Shown here one piece after another: positions 34,977 through 44,305 of a stretch of DNA of 64,000 nt (within the stretch, counting starts at the first letter, position 1; each line of letters starts with the position of its first letter). A program made the translations under genes and the position numbers. Origin of the DNA: Brucella sp. 21LCYQ03 (GTDB taxonomy: Bacteria > Pseudomonadota > Alphaproteobacteria > Rhizobiales > Rhizobiaceae); assembly GCF_023554105.1 (NCBI RefSeq), contig NZ_JAMJWE010000013.1:40285-104284 (forward strand), read 5' to 3'. The notes below the pieces were generated by a model. The model made no database searches and was not told the DNA's origin. It saw nothing but the letters and a program-made list of their open reading frames with translations.

Positions 34977-37640
34977 CTACTTAGTGCGTACAGCCGCCTG
35001 AGCTGCGGCTAATCGTGCAATAGGCACCCGGAATGGCGAACAGGACACATAGTCAAGTCCTGTTTGTTCGCAGAAATTGATCGATGCCGGATCGCCACCA
35101 TGTTCGCCACAAATGCCAAGCTTAAGCTTGTCGCGTGTTTTGCGTCCACGCTCGGCAGCAATCTGGATCAACTCGCCCACGCCATCGAGATCGAGTGAAA
35201 CAAACGGGTCCTGTTCAATCACACCACGGCTCTGATAGGTCGAAAGAAAAGGTGCAGCATCGTCTCGCGAAATACCAAATGTCGTCTGCGTAAGATCATT
35301 TGTGCCAAACGAAAAGAACTCCGCAGCTTCCGCAATTTCAGCCGCCCGCAAAGCTGCACGCGGCAGTTCGATCATGGTGCCGACCATATAATCGATCTGA
35401 ACGCCGGACTCGCCGATCACTTCCTTTGCCACCGCATCGATACGCGCTTTGACGAAATCAAGTTCCGCCTTTAGGCCGACCAGAGGCACCATAACTTCCG
35501 GCACCACATGCTCGCCCGTCTTCTTGCCCGCCTCAACAGCTGCTTCAAAGATCGCGCGCGCCTGCATTTCGGCAATTTCAGGATAGGAAATCGCCAAGCG
35601 ACAACCGCGATGGCCGAGCATCGGGTTAAACTCATGCAGGCTATCGGCACGTTCGCGCAATTTCTCGGCATCGACGCCCATGGCACTGGCTACTTCCGCC
35701 ACTTCCTCATCAGTTCGCGGCAGGAACTCATGCAAAGGCGGGTCAAGCAAACGGATTGTAACCGGCAAACCCTTCATGATCTCAAACAGCTCGACAAAGT
35801 CCGAACGCTGCATCGGCAGCAGCTTGGCCAAAGCCGCACGGCGACCGTCTTCCTTATCGGCAAGGATCATCTCGCGCATAGCTATAATGCGTTCACCTTC
35901 AAAGAACATATGTTCAGTGCGGCAAAGCCCGATGCCTTCCGCGCCAAACGAACGTGCAGTTCGAGCGTCCGCTGGCGTTTCAGCATTGGCGCGCACTTTC
36001 ATGCGGCGGGTTTTGTCCGCCCATTGCATCAAATGACCAAAATCACCTGAAAGTTCCGGCTGCAACATGGCAACTTTACCTTTTAGCACCTGCCCATTGC
36101 TGCCATCGACGGTGATCACATCGCCCTTTTTAAAGGTCTGGCCCGCAGCCAGCATGATGCCATTGCGATAATCAACGCGCAGCGAACCCGCACCTGAGAC
36201 ACAGGGCTTGCCCATGCCGCGAGCCACCACTGCCGCATGGCTGGTCATGCCACCGCGCGTGGTCAGAATGCCCTCAGCCGCGTGCATACCGTGAATGTCT
36301 TCCGGGCTTGTTTCGACACGCACCAGAATGACATTGCGCCCTTCAGCCTTTGCTTGCTCGGCATCTTCCGATGAGAACACGATTTCGCCTGTCGCAGCGC
36401 CTGGAGAAGCGGGTAAGCCTTGGCCTATGACAATGCGCTCGGCACGCGGATCAATGGTCGGATGCAAAAGCTGATCCAGCGCTGCCGGATCAATGCGCAG
36501 CACAGCTTCTTCTTGTGTAATTAACCCTTCGGCAGCCATTTCAACCGCCATTTTGAGCGCTGCTTTGGCAGTGCGCTTGCCCGAACGGGTTTGCAGCATC
36601 CAGAGCTTGCCACGCTCGATGGTGAATTCCAGATCCTGCATATCGCGGTAATGCTGCTCAAGCCGGTCTGCCACTTTCAGAAATTCAGCAAAAGCTTCCG
36701 GCATGACCTTTTCAAGCGAAGGCTTGTCAGAACCGGCAGCAATGCGCGCTTCTTCGGTGATGTTTTGCGGGGTGCGGATACCTGCAACCACATCTTCGCC
36801 CTGCGCATTGACCAGAAACTCGCCATAGAGCTTTTTTTCGCCAGTCGAAGGATTACGCGTAAAGGCAACGCCTGTGGCAGAGGTTTCGCCCATATTGCCA
36901 AATACCATGGCCTGCACATTGACCGCCGTGCCCCATTGAGCCGGGATATTGTGCAGACGGCGATAGGTAATCGCGCGAGCATTCATCCAGCTTGAGAACA
37001 CGGCGCTGATCGCCCCCCAAAGCTGTTCGCGCGGGTCTTGTGGGAAAGGCAGGCCCAGTTCTTCCTCGACCTTTTCCTTATAAAGCGCGATCACATCTTT
37101 CCAGTCATCCGCACTCAGAGCCGTATCAACTTCGACTCCCAGATCAGCCTTCTTATCTTCAAGAATTTCTTCAAAGAAGCCATGATCAACACCCAACACG
37201 ACATCCGAATACATCTGAATAAACCGGCGATAGCTGTCATAGGCAAAGCGTTCGTCGCCTGCCTCATGCGCAATCGCTTGCACGGTTTCATCATTGAGGC
37301 CTAAGTTCAGAACCGTATCCATCATGCCCGGCATGGATGCCCGCGCACCCGAACGAACCGAAACAAGCAACGGCTTTTCCGCACTACCAAACACACGTCC
37401 GGTTAGCTTCGCTACCTGATCAAGAGCCGTCTGCACCTGCTGGTCCAGTTCAGCGGGATAAGTGCGCTCATTGTCGTAATAGGAGGTGCACAGTTCTGTG
37501 GTGATTGTAAAACCGGGCGGCACAGGCAGGCCAAGGCTGCTCATTTCAGCCAGGTTTGCCCCTTTGCCGCCGAGAAGGTCGCGATCACTCGCAGCACCCT
37601 CTGCCCTGCCATCACCAAATGCGTACACCCACTTTGCCAT
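34977..37640 (-). CDS. ppdK: Pyruvate, phosphate dikinase
   Basis: An 887-residue enzyme interconverting pyruvate, ATP and phosphate with phosphoenolpyruvate, AMP and pyrophosphate; it supports gluconeogenesis. I start at ATG 37640, preceded by GGGAGG on the minus strand. The N-terminal nucleotide-binding domain has DLLGGKGANLAEMSSLGLPVPPGFTITTE; the swivelling phosphohistidine domain has GGMTSHAAVVARGMGKPCVSG, carrying the catalytic His; the C-terminal PEP-binding barrel has GEGIGLCRTEHMFF, MLGHRGCRLA, GTNDLTQTTFG and the late GICGEHGGDP. Length and all domains are complete. Monocistronic, with its own terminator. Confidence 0.96.
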   Translation of the reverse strand: MAKWVYAFGDGRAEGAASDRDLLGGKGANLAEMSSLGLPVPPGFTITTELCTSYYDNERTYPAELDQQVQTALDQVAKLTGRVFGSAEKPLLVSVRSGARASMPGMMDTVLNLGLNDETVQAIAHEAGDERFAYDSYRRFIQMYSDVVLGVDHGFFEEILEDKKADLGVEVDTALSADDWKDVIALYKEKVEEELGLPFPQDPREQLWGAISAVFSSWMNARAITYRRLHNIPAQWGTAVNVQAMVFGNMGETSATGVAFTRNPSTGEKKLYGEFLVNAQGEDVVAGIRTPQNITEEARIAAGSDKPSLEKVMPEAFAEFLKVADRLEQHYRDMQDLEFTIERGKLWMLQTRSGKRTAKAALKMAVEMAAEGLITQEEAVLRIDPAALDQLLHPTIDPRAERIVIGQGLPASPGAATGEIVFSSEDAEQAKAEGRNVILVRVETSPEDIHGMHAAEGILTTRGGMTSHAAVVARGMGKPCVSGAGSLRVDYRNGIMLAAGQTFKKGDVITVDGSNGQVLKGKVAMLQPELSGDFGHLMQWADKTRRMKVRANAETPADARTARSFGAEGIGLCRTEHMFFEGERIIAMREMILADKEDGRRAALAKLLPMQRSDFVELFEIMKGLPVTIRLLDPPLHEFLPRTDEEVAEVASAMGVDAEKLRERADSLHEFNPMLGHRGCRLAISYPEIAEMQARAIFEAAVEAGKKTGEHVVPEVMVPLVGLKAELDFVKARIDAVAKEVIGESGVQIDYMVGTMIELPRAALRAAEIAEAAEFFSFGTNDLTQTTFGISRDDAAPFLSTYQSRGVIEQDPFVSLDLDGVGELIQIAAERGRKTRDKLKLGICGEHGGDPASINFCEQTGLDYVSCSPFRVPIARLAAAQAAVRTK

Positions 37641-37863
37641 TCTGGCCTCCCATGCGCAGGTAACGGTCCGCAAAGCTGTGGTTTTCCACAGGCTTGCAGA
37701 AACTCTCTTCGTGCTTAAGCGATCAAGTCACTGTCTGCCAATCAAAAAAGACAAAGGCTCGTAATAGAATCGATTAGACGACTTTAAAGCTGAAGCAAAG
37801 GATTGACTCTCAATGCGTCTTGCGGCAAAAATAAGAACAAATATAGAACATATGGAGTTGACT

Positions 37864-38208
37864 ATGCGTATCACCGGCAAACTCGATTATCTTGAAATGC
37901 CCGCGGGCAATGGTTCGCTGGATAGTGCCAAAAGTTTCTATGCGCGTGCGTTCGGCTGGTCTTTCGTTGATTATGGCCCTACCTATTCCGCCTTTGCAGA
38001 AGGTCTGGACGGTGGCTTTGATGCAGACCCGGAAGCGACACGCAAGCCGTTACCTGTGCTCTATTCTGCACAACTTGAGGAGACGCTGAAGGCCGTCACC
38101 GAAGCGGGTGGAACAATTGTGAAACCGATTTTTGCGTTTCCTGGTGGGCGTCGTTTTCACTTCACTGACCCTGCCGGCAATGAGCTTGCCGTCTGGAGCG
38201 AGAACTAA
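37864..38208 (+). CDS. VOC-family (glyoxalase/bleomycin-resistance fold) protein
   Basis: A 114-residue single-domain protein starting at ATG 37864 after GGAG. It follows the VOC betaalphabetabetabeta layout: KLDYLEMPAGN at the start, SAKSFYARAFGWSFVDYG, then FAFPGGRRFHFTDPAGNELAVWS at the end, which carries the second metal-ligand position. Family members are glyoxalases, dioxygenases or resistance proteins; nothing here identifies the substrate. It lies divergent from ppdK with about 220 bases between, and no operon partner follows. Confidence 0.87.
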   Translation: MRITGKLDYLEMPAGNGSLDSAKSFYARAFGWSFVDYGPTYSAFAEGLDGGFDADPEATRKPLPVLYSAQLEETLKAVTEAGGTIVKPIFAFPGGRRFHFTDPAGNELAVWSEN

Positions 38209-38292
38209 CAACATCATGATCGTTGGTTGACAGCAGCTATCATATGTAAATGATGCGGCGCATCTTATGAATTGAAAATAAAATTTGGTGAC

Positions 38293-39219
38293 ATGCGCTT
38301 CATTCTTCCAACTGTTCTGCTTTCCCTCGCTGTAACCCCTGCTTTTGCCCGAACAGAAGCGCCAGCACCTGAAAATGTGCCACTCAGCCAATGTGAAGAG
38401 TTTCTCAAAGGAATGAGCCTTCTCACGCCGAGCATGGATTATGCCGTCAGAGATATTCCCGATGGTTGCGTTGTTTCGAACAGCATTTATCACACTATGC
38501 AGCTGATGGGCTGGACGATCGAAAGAGCCATTCTGGAGGTTGATCACTTTCAGGACTATCTTTCTGACGCACCTGACCTGAACAAAACCGTCCCGCAATG
38601 GGGACGCATCGCCGTTGATGGCATGCGTATGACGATACAAAGTGGCAGCAAAGTAACGGACTACATCACCTCAATTCAGCAATGGCCAATCGATTTCAGC
38701 GCTTCCTATCGCTTCGACCCGAAAAGCGGTTATCTGCACATTCAGAATGCAGAAATTAACAGCACCAAGATGGGCAAGGCCTCTGTGTCTGCCGAGATCA
38801 ACCTGCCGATTGATTCAACTGTTGGAAGCCTCACTGCCAATCCAAGCGCCACACTCTCCCATTTGCGCATACGCCTCGATAATCAGGGATTATGGGAAAG
38901 CCTCGCTTTGCCCCTTCTTGCCAATTACGCCGCCTTACCAACGGAGACTGGTGAGAGTGACCCGGAAGTCGATATTGCGCGTCTGCGTGACATTGTGAGC
39001 AAATCTGTCGGAGCGATGCCGGACAATCAGATTGATGCGTCTTCCCGAAAAGCTCTGCTGCGCTTTGTTCAGGATATGCCGCATCCGAACGGCTTCTTCA
39101 CACTGGATTTGCATTTCGACAAACCAATGCCAATTGGCCTCAATGATCTGGAACCGGGCAAGCTCGCAGATCATGCATTCACGGGCGCAAAAATGAACGT
39201 GACGTATAGAGCGCGTTGA
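38293..39219 (+). CDS. Exported hypothetical protein
   Basis: A 308-residue protein with a clear signal peptide (residues 1-19, ending A-F-A), so periplasmic. I start at ATG 38293 because the signal sequence begins there; a TTG 21 bases upstream is possible. The mature part has two early cysteines (SQCEEFL and DGCVVSN) likely in a disulfide, followed by alternating beta-strands (MRMTIQSGSKVTDYI, SASYRFDPKSGYLHIQNAEIN) and ends with FTLDLHFDKPMPIGLNDL. I do not recognise the family. No neighbour suggests a role. Confidence 0.7.
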   Translation: MRFILPTVLLSLAVTPAFARTEAPAPENVPLSQCEEFLKGMSLLTPSMDYAVRDIPDGCVVSNSIYHTMQLMGWTIERAILEVDHFQDYLSDAPDLNKTVPQWGRIAVDGMRMTIQSGSKVTDYITSIQQWPIDFSASYRFDPKSGYLHIQNAEINSTKMGKASVSAEINLPIDSTVGSLTANPSATLSHLRIRLDNQGLWESLALPLLANYAALPTETGESDPEVDIARLRDIVSKSVGAMPDNQIDASSRKALLRFVQDMPHPNGFFTLDLHFDKPMPIGLNDLEPGKLADHAFTGAKMNVTYRAR

Positions 39220-39260
39220 TCCACTCTAGTATTAAAACCAACAAGACAGTATCAACACCC

Positions 39261-39458
39261 ATGTCAACATCTCTGTCATCCCTTGAATCCGCCGCTAAAT
39301 ACCTGTCGCAATCCGACAAGGATAAGTTCTTCAAAATCAAGCGCGACATGGAAGCATCCGGTGCTTCCAGAGCAAGCATTGAAGAACGTCTTCATGAGTT
39401 CATCTGGCAAATCATTGAAGCCGATGATGACGAAGACGAAAGCGACGATGAGGAATAA
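39261..39458 (+). CDS. Small acidic-tailed hypothetical protein
   Basis: A 65-residue cytoplasmic protein starting at ATG 39261. The body looks like two helices (LSSLESAAKYLSQSDKDKFFKIKRDMEASG, then SRASIEERLHEFIWQIIEA) and the last 13 residues, EADDDEDESDDEE, include 11 acidic ones. There is no strong ribosome binding site. It ends 22 bases before the convergent smc gene. The helical content and consistent composition suggest a real gene; its function is unknown. Confidence 0.5.
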   Translation: MSTSLSSLESAAKYLSQSDKDKFFKIKRDMEASGASRASIEERLHEFIWQIIEADDDEDESDDEE

Positions 39459-39480
39459 TAAGCTAACTTAGCAGTTAGGA

Positions 39481-42400
39481 TCAGACCGCTTCGCGCAATT
39501 GCTCTGCGGTCTGAAGATCTACCGAGACAAGTTGGCTCACGCCCTGCTCGCCCATGGTCACACCGAACAGGCGGCTCATACGTGCCATTGTAATTGGATT
39601 ATGCGTGATGACCACAAAACGTGTTTCGGTTGAAGCCGCCATCTCATCCATAAGATTGCAATAGCGCTCGACATTATGATCGTCGAGCGGTGCATCCACT
39701 TCGTCCAGCACGCAGATCGGTGCCGGATTGGTCAGGAACACGGCGAAAATCAGCGCCATAGCAGTCAGAGCCTGTTCGCCGCCTGAAAGCAGCGTCATGG
39801 TCTGAGGCTTTTTGCCGGGCGGACGCGCGAGAATTTCAAGACCAGCATCCAGCGGATCATCGCTTTCAATCAACTGCAATTCCGCAGTACCGCCACCAAA
39901 AAGATGCGTGAACAGGCGCTGGAACTGCGCATTCACCACATCAAAAGCGGCCAGCAAGCGTTCACGCCCCTCACGGTTAAGGCTCTGGATCGCCTGACGC
40001 AGTTTCTTGATCGCTTCAATGACATCTTCACGCTCAGAGATAATCGCCTCAAGGCGTGAAGATAATTCCTGGCTTTCCTCTTCTGCACGCAGGTTGACCG
40101 CACCCAAACGCTCGCGCTCTATACGCAAGCGGTCAAGCTGGCGTTCGAGCTGATCGGGATCAGGCATACGGTCATCAGGCTTTAAACCCGTGTGACGGAT
40201 GGCTTCATGCGGCGCACAGTTCAGTGCATCGGCAATGCGAGCTTCCGTATCCTTGCGGCGTTCTTCGGCAGCGGTCAGACGCTCTTCCGCACGTGCGCGC
40301 TGTTCACGGCTGGTCGCAAGATGCTGAATGGCAAGCGTTGCAGCCTTGTCGAGTTCTGCCTGTGCAGCTTCCGCCTGCGCCAGAATATCGGCAGCGTGTT
40401 TGCGGCGCTCATCTGCCTCCGAAAGCTCATTAAGCAATGCCCGGCGGCGACCTTCAATCTCTTCAGGTGCTTCGGCAAGCGCTTCCGCTTCATCGGCTGT
40501 TTCCGCACGACGATCATTCAGAGCCGCAATCTGCTGCTCAGCATTTTCTGCGCGCGACGCCCAGTTGCGACGCTCAAGCCCGATCATCGCCAGACGGCGT
40601 GCGCGATTGTCCGCTTCACGTCGCTGTCCTTCATAGGCCGCACGTGCTTCTGCAAGCCTTCCACGATCCGACTGCACTTCTGCACTCAGCGCCGTATGCC
40701 GCTCCGAGATCGATTGCAGATCCTGCATTTCATTGAGCCGGTCTTCCGCCTCAACAACACGAACCTGTGCTTCTTCAAGATTTTCTTCAAGGCGGGACCT
40801 GGCCTCTTCGAGACCAGCACGTTTGGTTGCCAGTTGCCCAGCAGCGCGTTCAACGGCTGCCAGCGCTTCACGCGCTTCATCAAGCCTGCGCTGGTTAGCG
40901 CGCCATGCATCGCGTGCCACCCGTTCCTGCTCAACAGCGTCATGCACAGCCACTTCAAAGCGCTGCACAGCTTGCTCCGCAGACTGAACTCGTGCGCTGG
41001 CATTCACTGCCTCCTGCTCAAGTTCCGCCAAGCGGTTCTTCTGGGCAAGCCGCTGCGCAGCAGGTGTTGGCGCGTCAGCACTTGCTGTATAACCGTCCCA
41101 GCGCCACAACGCACCAGCCTTGCTAACCAACCGCTGACCGGGCCGGAGCATAGCCTGCAACCTCTGACCATCCTGATCGGCGACCACACCCACCTGTGCA
41201 AGTCTGCGGCGCAATTGCTGCGGGCCGTCCACCAAACGATCGAGCGGCACACTGCCTTCTGGCAAAGCCGGGTCATTTTCTATTGCCGGATTATAGGCCC
41301 AGAAAACTGGCGCATTGGTATCGCTTGCCGCATCTAGGTCTTCACCTAATGCTGCACCAAGGGCAACTTCATAGCCTTTTTCGACCTGTAACTCTTCAAC
41401 AACTGGCGGAAACTGACCCGTTTCACCCGCGTTCAGAATGCGTGCCAGCGTCTGCGCTTCGGTCTCAATGCGGTTAAGTTCAGTGCGCGCTTCATTGAGC
41501 GGCTGACGGCTTGCCGTTTCCTGCTCACGCGCAGAACCGACCAATTCTTCAGCTGCAATGACCATATCTTCAGAGGCTGCCAGCGCATCCGTTGCAGCTT
41601 CAACCGCTACGCGTTTTTCAGCAGGATCAAACAATCCGCCGATCTGTTCAGCAACCGCCGCAATATCGCGCTCGATTGTCTCCATCTGGCTTGCCAAACG
41701 GTTACGACGACTTTGCGTTTCCTGCAAAGCGCGCTCGATCTGTGTGCGCTCAGCGGTAGCCTCTGCGCGTTCCGCTGTCACTCGAGCAAGCGCATTTTCG
41801 CTGTCCTGCAAACGGATTTCCGATTCCTCAAAGATCGCACGCAATTCTTCATCGCGCTCACCAGATGCTTCGTTAGAAGCAATCAGTTCCTGCTCTTCCT
41901 CGTGCAGTCGTTCCAGAATATCAGCGTTTTCACGCACCATCTGCTCTTCACGCGCAATATCTGACGTGAGTTGCTCAAGCCGCTTTATCAGCTCCGCACG
42001 ACGGACACGAATGCGGCCATCTTCTTCGTCAAGCTGCGTGCGAGCAATCGAAAGGCGCTGCAAGGCGGCAGCGGCTTTGGCCTCTACCTCACGCAGTTCA
42101 GGCAATTTATGTGCGCCAATGCCCTGCTCACGCGCCGCATTCATCTGCGCCTGCGCCATGTCACCAACGACGGATGTAGCTTGAGAAAGTGTGCTTTGCG
42201 CTTCGCTTTCCTGCGCTTTTGCCTGCGACCAGCGTAAATGTAACAACGATGCCTCTGCGCGCCGCATATCCGCCGACAAAGCCTTGAAGCGATTTGCCTG
42301 ACGCGCCTGACGTTTCAGGCTTTCAATCTGGCTGCCAAGTTCACCCACCACATCTTCAAGGCGCTCGAGATTGCCTTCGGCTGCACGCAGCCGCAATTCC

Positions 42401-42939
42401 GCTTCGTGTCGGCGCGTATGAAGACCGGAAATCCCGGCTGCCTCTTCGAGCAATGCGCGCCTTGCCTGCGGCTTGGCCTGAATGAGTTCACCAATGCGGC
42501 CCTGCCCCACCATCGATGGCGAGCGAGCCCCCGTCGATTGATCCGCAAACAGCAGCTGCACATCCTTGGCGCGCGCTTCTTTGCCGTTGATGCGATAGAC
42601 AGATCCTGCTTCGCGCTCAATACGACGCGAAACCTGCAATTCATCCTGATCATTATAGGCAGCGGGTGCCGTGCGATCAGAATTATCAAGGAAAAGCGTA
42701 ACTTCCGCCGTGTTGCGCGCAGGGCGCGTGGCAGAACCGGAGAAGATTACATCGTCCATGCCGGAGGCGCGCATGTTCTTGTATGAGTTTTCACCCATCA
42801 CCCAGCGCAGCGCTTCAACGAGATTGGACTTGCCGCAACCATTTGGCCCGACAACACCCGTCAGCCCGCCCTCAATGACGAACTCCATCGGTTCAACAAA
42901 GGACTTAAACCCAACAAGGCGCAATTTGGAGAAACGCAT
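39481..42939 (-). CDS. smc: Chromosome segregation protein SMC
   Basis: A full-length 1152-residue SMC ATPase. The N-terminal head has Walker A GVVGPNGCGKSNLVEAL (about residues 29-45); long coiled coils cover roughly 170-500 and 640-970, with a central hinge between (about 500-640, GQFPPVVEELQVEKGYE and nearby). The C-terminal head has the ABC signature TLLSGGEQALTAMAL and Walker B PICVLDEVDAPLDDHN. SMC with ScpA and ScpB organises and segregates the chromosome. It lies downstream of dsbA and dciA-like genes on the same strand, but a terminator separates it from dsbA, so it may also have its own promoter. Confidence 0.97.
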   Translation of the reverse strand: MRFSKLRLVGFKSFVEPMEFVIEGGLTGVVGPNGCGKSNLVEALRWVMGENSYKNMRASGMDDVIFSGSATRPARNTAEVTLFLDNSDRTAPAAYNDQDELQVSRRIEREAGSVYRINGKEARAKDVQLLFADQSTGARSPSMVGQGRIGELIQAKPQARRALLEEAAGISGLHTRRHEAELRLRAAEGNLERLEDVVGELGSQIESLKRQARQANRFKALSADMRRAEASLLHLRWSQAKAQESEAQSTLSQATSVVGDMAQAQMNAAREQGIGAHKLPELREVEAKAAAALQRLSIARTQLDEEDGRIRVRRAELIKRLEQLTSDIAREEQMVRENADILERLHEEEQELIASNEASGERDEELRAIFEESEIRLQDSENALARVTAERAEATAERTQIERALQETQSRRNRLASQMETIERDIAAVAEQIGGLFDPAEKRVAVEAATDALAASEDMVIAAEELVGSAREQETASRQPLNEARTELNRIETEAQTLARILNAGETGQFPPVVEELQVEKGYEVALGAALGEDLDAASDTNAPVFWAYNPAIENDPALPEGSVPLDRLVDGPQQLRRRLAQVGVVADQDGQRLQAMLRPGQRLVSKAGALWRWDGYTASADAPTPAAQRLAQKNRLAELEQEAVNASARVQSAEQAVQRFEVAVHDAVEQERVARDAWRANQRRLDEAREALAAVERAAGQLATKRAGLEEARSRLEENLEEAQVRVVEAEDRLNEMQDLQSISERHTALSAEVQSDRGRLAEARAAYEGQRREADNRARRLAMIGLERRNWASRAENAEQQIAALNDRRAETADEAEALAEAPEEIEGRRRALLNELSEADERRKHAADILAQAEAAQAELDKAATLAIQHLATSREQRARAEERLTAAEERRKDTEARIADALNCAPHEAIRHTGLKPDDRMPDPDQLERQLDRLRIERERLGAVNLRAEEESQELSSRLEAIISEREDVIEAIKKLRQAIQSLNREGRERLLAAFDVVNAQFQRLFTHLFGGGTAELQLIESDDPLDAGLEILARPPGKKPQTMTLLSGGEQALTAMALIFAVFLTNPAPICVLDEVDAPLDDHNVERYCNLMDEMAASTETRFVVITHNPITMARMSRLFGVTMGEQGVSQLVSVDLQTAEQLREAV

Positions 42940-42964
42940 CAGGAAGCGCCTCCCTCAGAAACGC

Positions 42965-42995
42965 AAAAAGCGGACGCAACAAAGCGTCCGCTTTT
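42965..42995 (-). terminator. Intrinsic terminator after dsbA
   Basis: Perfect twelve-base stem (42966-42977 with 42984-42995) with AACAAA loop; read on the minus strand it ends in a T run. It lies between dsbA and smc, 16 bases from the dsbA stop. Confidence 0.9.
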
Positions 42996-43011
42996 CATGC
43001 CGAAAGGCGGC

Positions 43012-43665
43012 TTAGAGCAGCTTGTCAATGATTGCCGACATCTCGTCAACCGAAAGGGCTCCAGCGTATTTCTGACCGTTGATGAAGAAAGTTGGCGTGG
43101 CGTTCACACCAAATTCTGTCGATCCGCGTTCCATGGTTCCCCTCACATCATCGAGAACCTGCTGGTTCGTCAAGCAAGCCTTGAACGACTCCTGTGTAAA
43201 ACCTGCAAGTTTCGCGATCTGAAGCAGTGCTGCTTCGCCGTCGGCTGCACCGGCCCATTGCTGCTGCTGCTTGAAGAACACTTCAACCATCGGGAAATAA
43301 CGGTCTTCCGGCGCACAACGAGCCAGCATGAAAGCAGCGGTTGCACGTGGATCGAATGGGAATTCGCGGAAGATCAGCTTCGCTTTGCCAGTGTCGATGT
43401 ATTTTTCTTTGATCGTCGGCAATGTATTGATCGCGAAATCCGCGCAATGCGAGCAAGTCAACGAAGCATATTCGACGATGGTCACAGGCGCATCGGCCTT
43501 GCCATAAACCATGTCCTTCACCTTGCCGGCTTCAGCGACCTTAGCAGCATCGACTGACGCTTCAGCACTGCGTGCCTGCGCGCTTGCTTTACCAGCAAAG
43601 GCGAGGCCTGCGGCGGCTGCGCCAGCAAGAGAAATAACATGTCTGCGGTTAAGCGATGCAGGCAT
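43012..43665 (-). CDS. DsbA family periplasmic thiol-disulfide protein
   Basis: A 217-residue exported protein starting at ATG 43665. The N-terminus, NRRHVISLAGAAAAGLAFAG, looks like a signal sequence with an Arg-Arg pair that may direct Tat export, cleaved after A-S-A. The thioredoxin fold holds the redox motif C-S-H-C in EYASLTCSHCADFA, the cis-proline region GVNATPTFFINGQKY and the inserted helical domain typical of DsbA_2 proteins, including the FPFDPRATAAFMLARC segment. It introduces or isomerises disulfides in periplasmic proteins. Gene order dciA-dsbA-smc is common in Rhizobiales. Confidence 0.9.
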   Translation of the reverse strand: MPASLNRRHVISLAGAAAAGLAFAGKASAQARSAEASVDAAKVAEAGKVKDMVYGKADAPVTIVEYASLTCSHCADFAINTLPTIKEKYIDTGKAKLIFREFPFDPRATAAFMLARCAPEDRYFPMVEVFFKQQQQWAGAADGEAALLQIAKLAGFTQESFKACLTNQQVLDDVRGTMERGSTEFGVNATPTFFINGQKYAGALSVDEMSAIIDKLL

Positions 43666-43795
43666 CGAATCATCCAGTCCTGTTTCAATGTTAACTTTTA
43701 AAGACAATTTAAAGTGGTGCGCTGGCAATCACCAGCCCTCGCGCGATCAAATGAAGTTCAACAACAGCCTTAAATCAAATTTATGGCAAATTATG

Positions 43796-44305
43796 CTACT
43801 TCTTTGTCGTGCGCTTTTCAGCGAGTATGTTTTTGCCTAGTCGAGCCAGTGCTGCTCTTAGCGCATCATCCTCAATACCGTCCGTCGCTTTATCAATGCG
43901 TCGCTCTTCAGACGGTGCCAAAGGCGCAAAACGTTTTGGTTTGCGTCTGAAATCAAGCGCAGGCGGCTTCTGCTCTATCTTGATACGCCCAATCGCGGAA
44001 AACCCCAGAAATCCGTTCACACGGCTGATGATTTCGCCAGTTTCATGCTGGATTTGCAAAGCAGCAAAGCCCTCGCATGCAATAATCAATGTCGCTGGAC
44101 TAAAAGGATCATCATCGCTCAAACGCCGTGGCCAAAGAATACGCAAGGGCCGCGAAGAGCTACCTATTGCCGGGCCGACGATATCTTCCCACGATTGCAA
44201 CAGTGAAAGGCTGATACCCGCACGTTTTTGCAACATCGGGTCCATCAGACCAGATGTCATATCAGCCAGCGGGCGAAAGCCTCGTTTTGGTTTGCGTTCG
44301 TTCAT
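43796..44305 (-). CDS. DUF721 / DciA-like protein
   Basis: A 169-residue cytoplasmic protein with the DUF721 pattern: GFRPLADMTSGLMDPMLQKRAG, then LLQSWEDIVGPAIGSSSRPLRILWPRR and ATLIIACEGFAALQIQHETGEIISRVNGFLG. In many bacteria DUF721 proteins (DciA) help load the replicative helicase DnaB. The C-terminal tail from about residue 115 is basic and probably disordered, also typical. Its start codon overlaps the stop of the upstream epimerase gene (ATGA, 44302-44305), linking its translation to a polysaccharide gene. Confidence 0.85.
   Translation of the reverse strand: MNERKPKRGFRPLADMTSGLMDPMLQKRAGISLSLLQSWEDIVGPAIGSSSRPLRILWPRRLSDDDPFSPATLIIACEGFAALQIQHETGEIISRVNGFLGFSAIGRIKIEQKPPALDFRRKPKRFAPLAPSEERRIDKATDGIEDDALRAALARLGKNILAEKRTTKK

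Noticed and set aside
40192..42184. Long plus-strand frames (381 and 208 codons) opposite smc
   Set aside because: They are antisense to the coiled-coil code of smc, with Cys/Arg/Ser-rich low-complexity translation; shadow frames.
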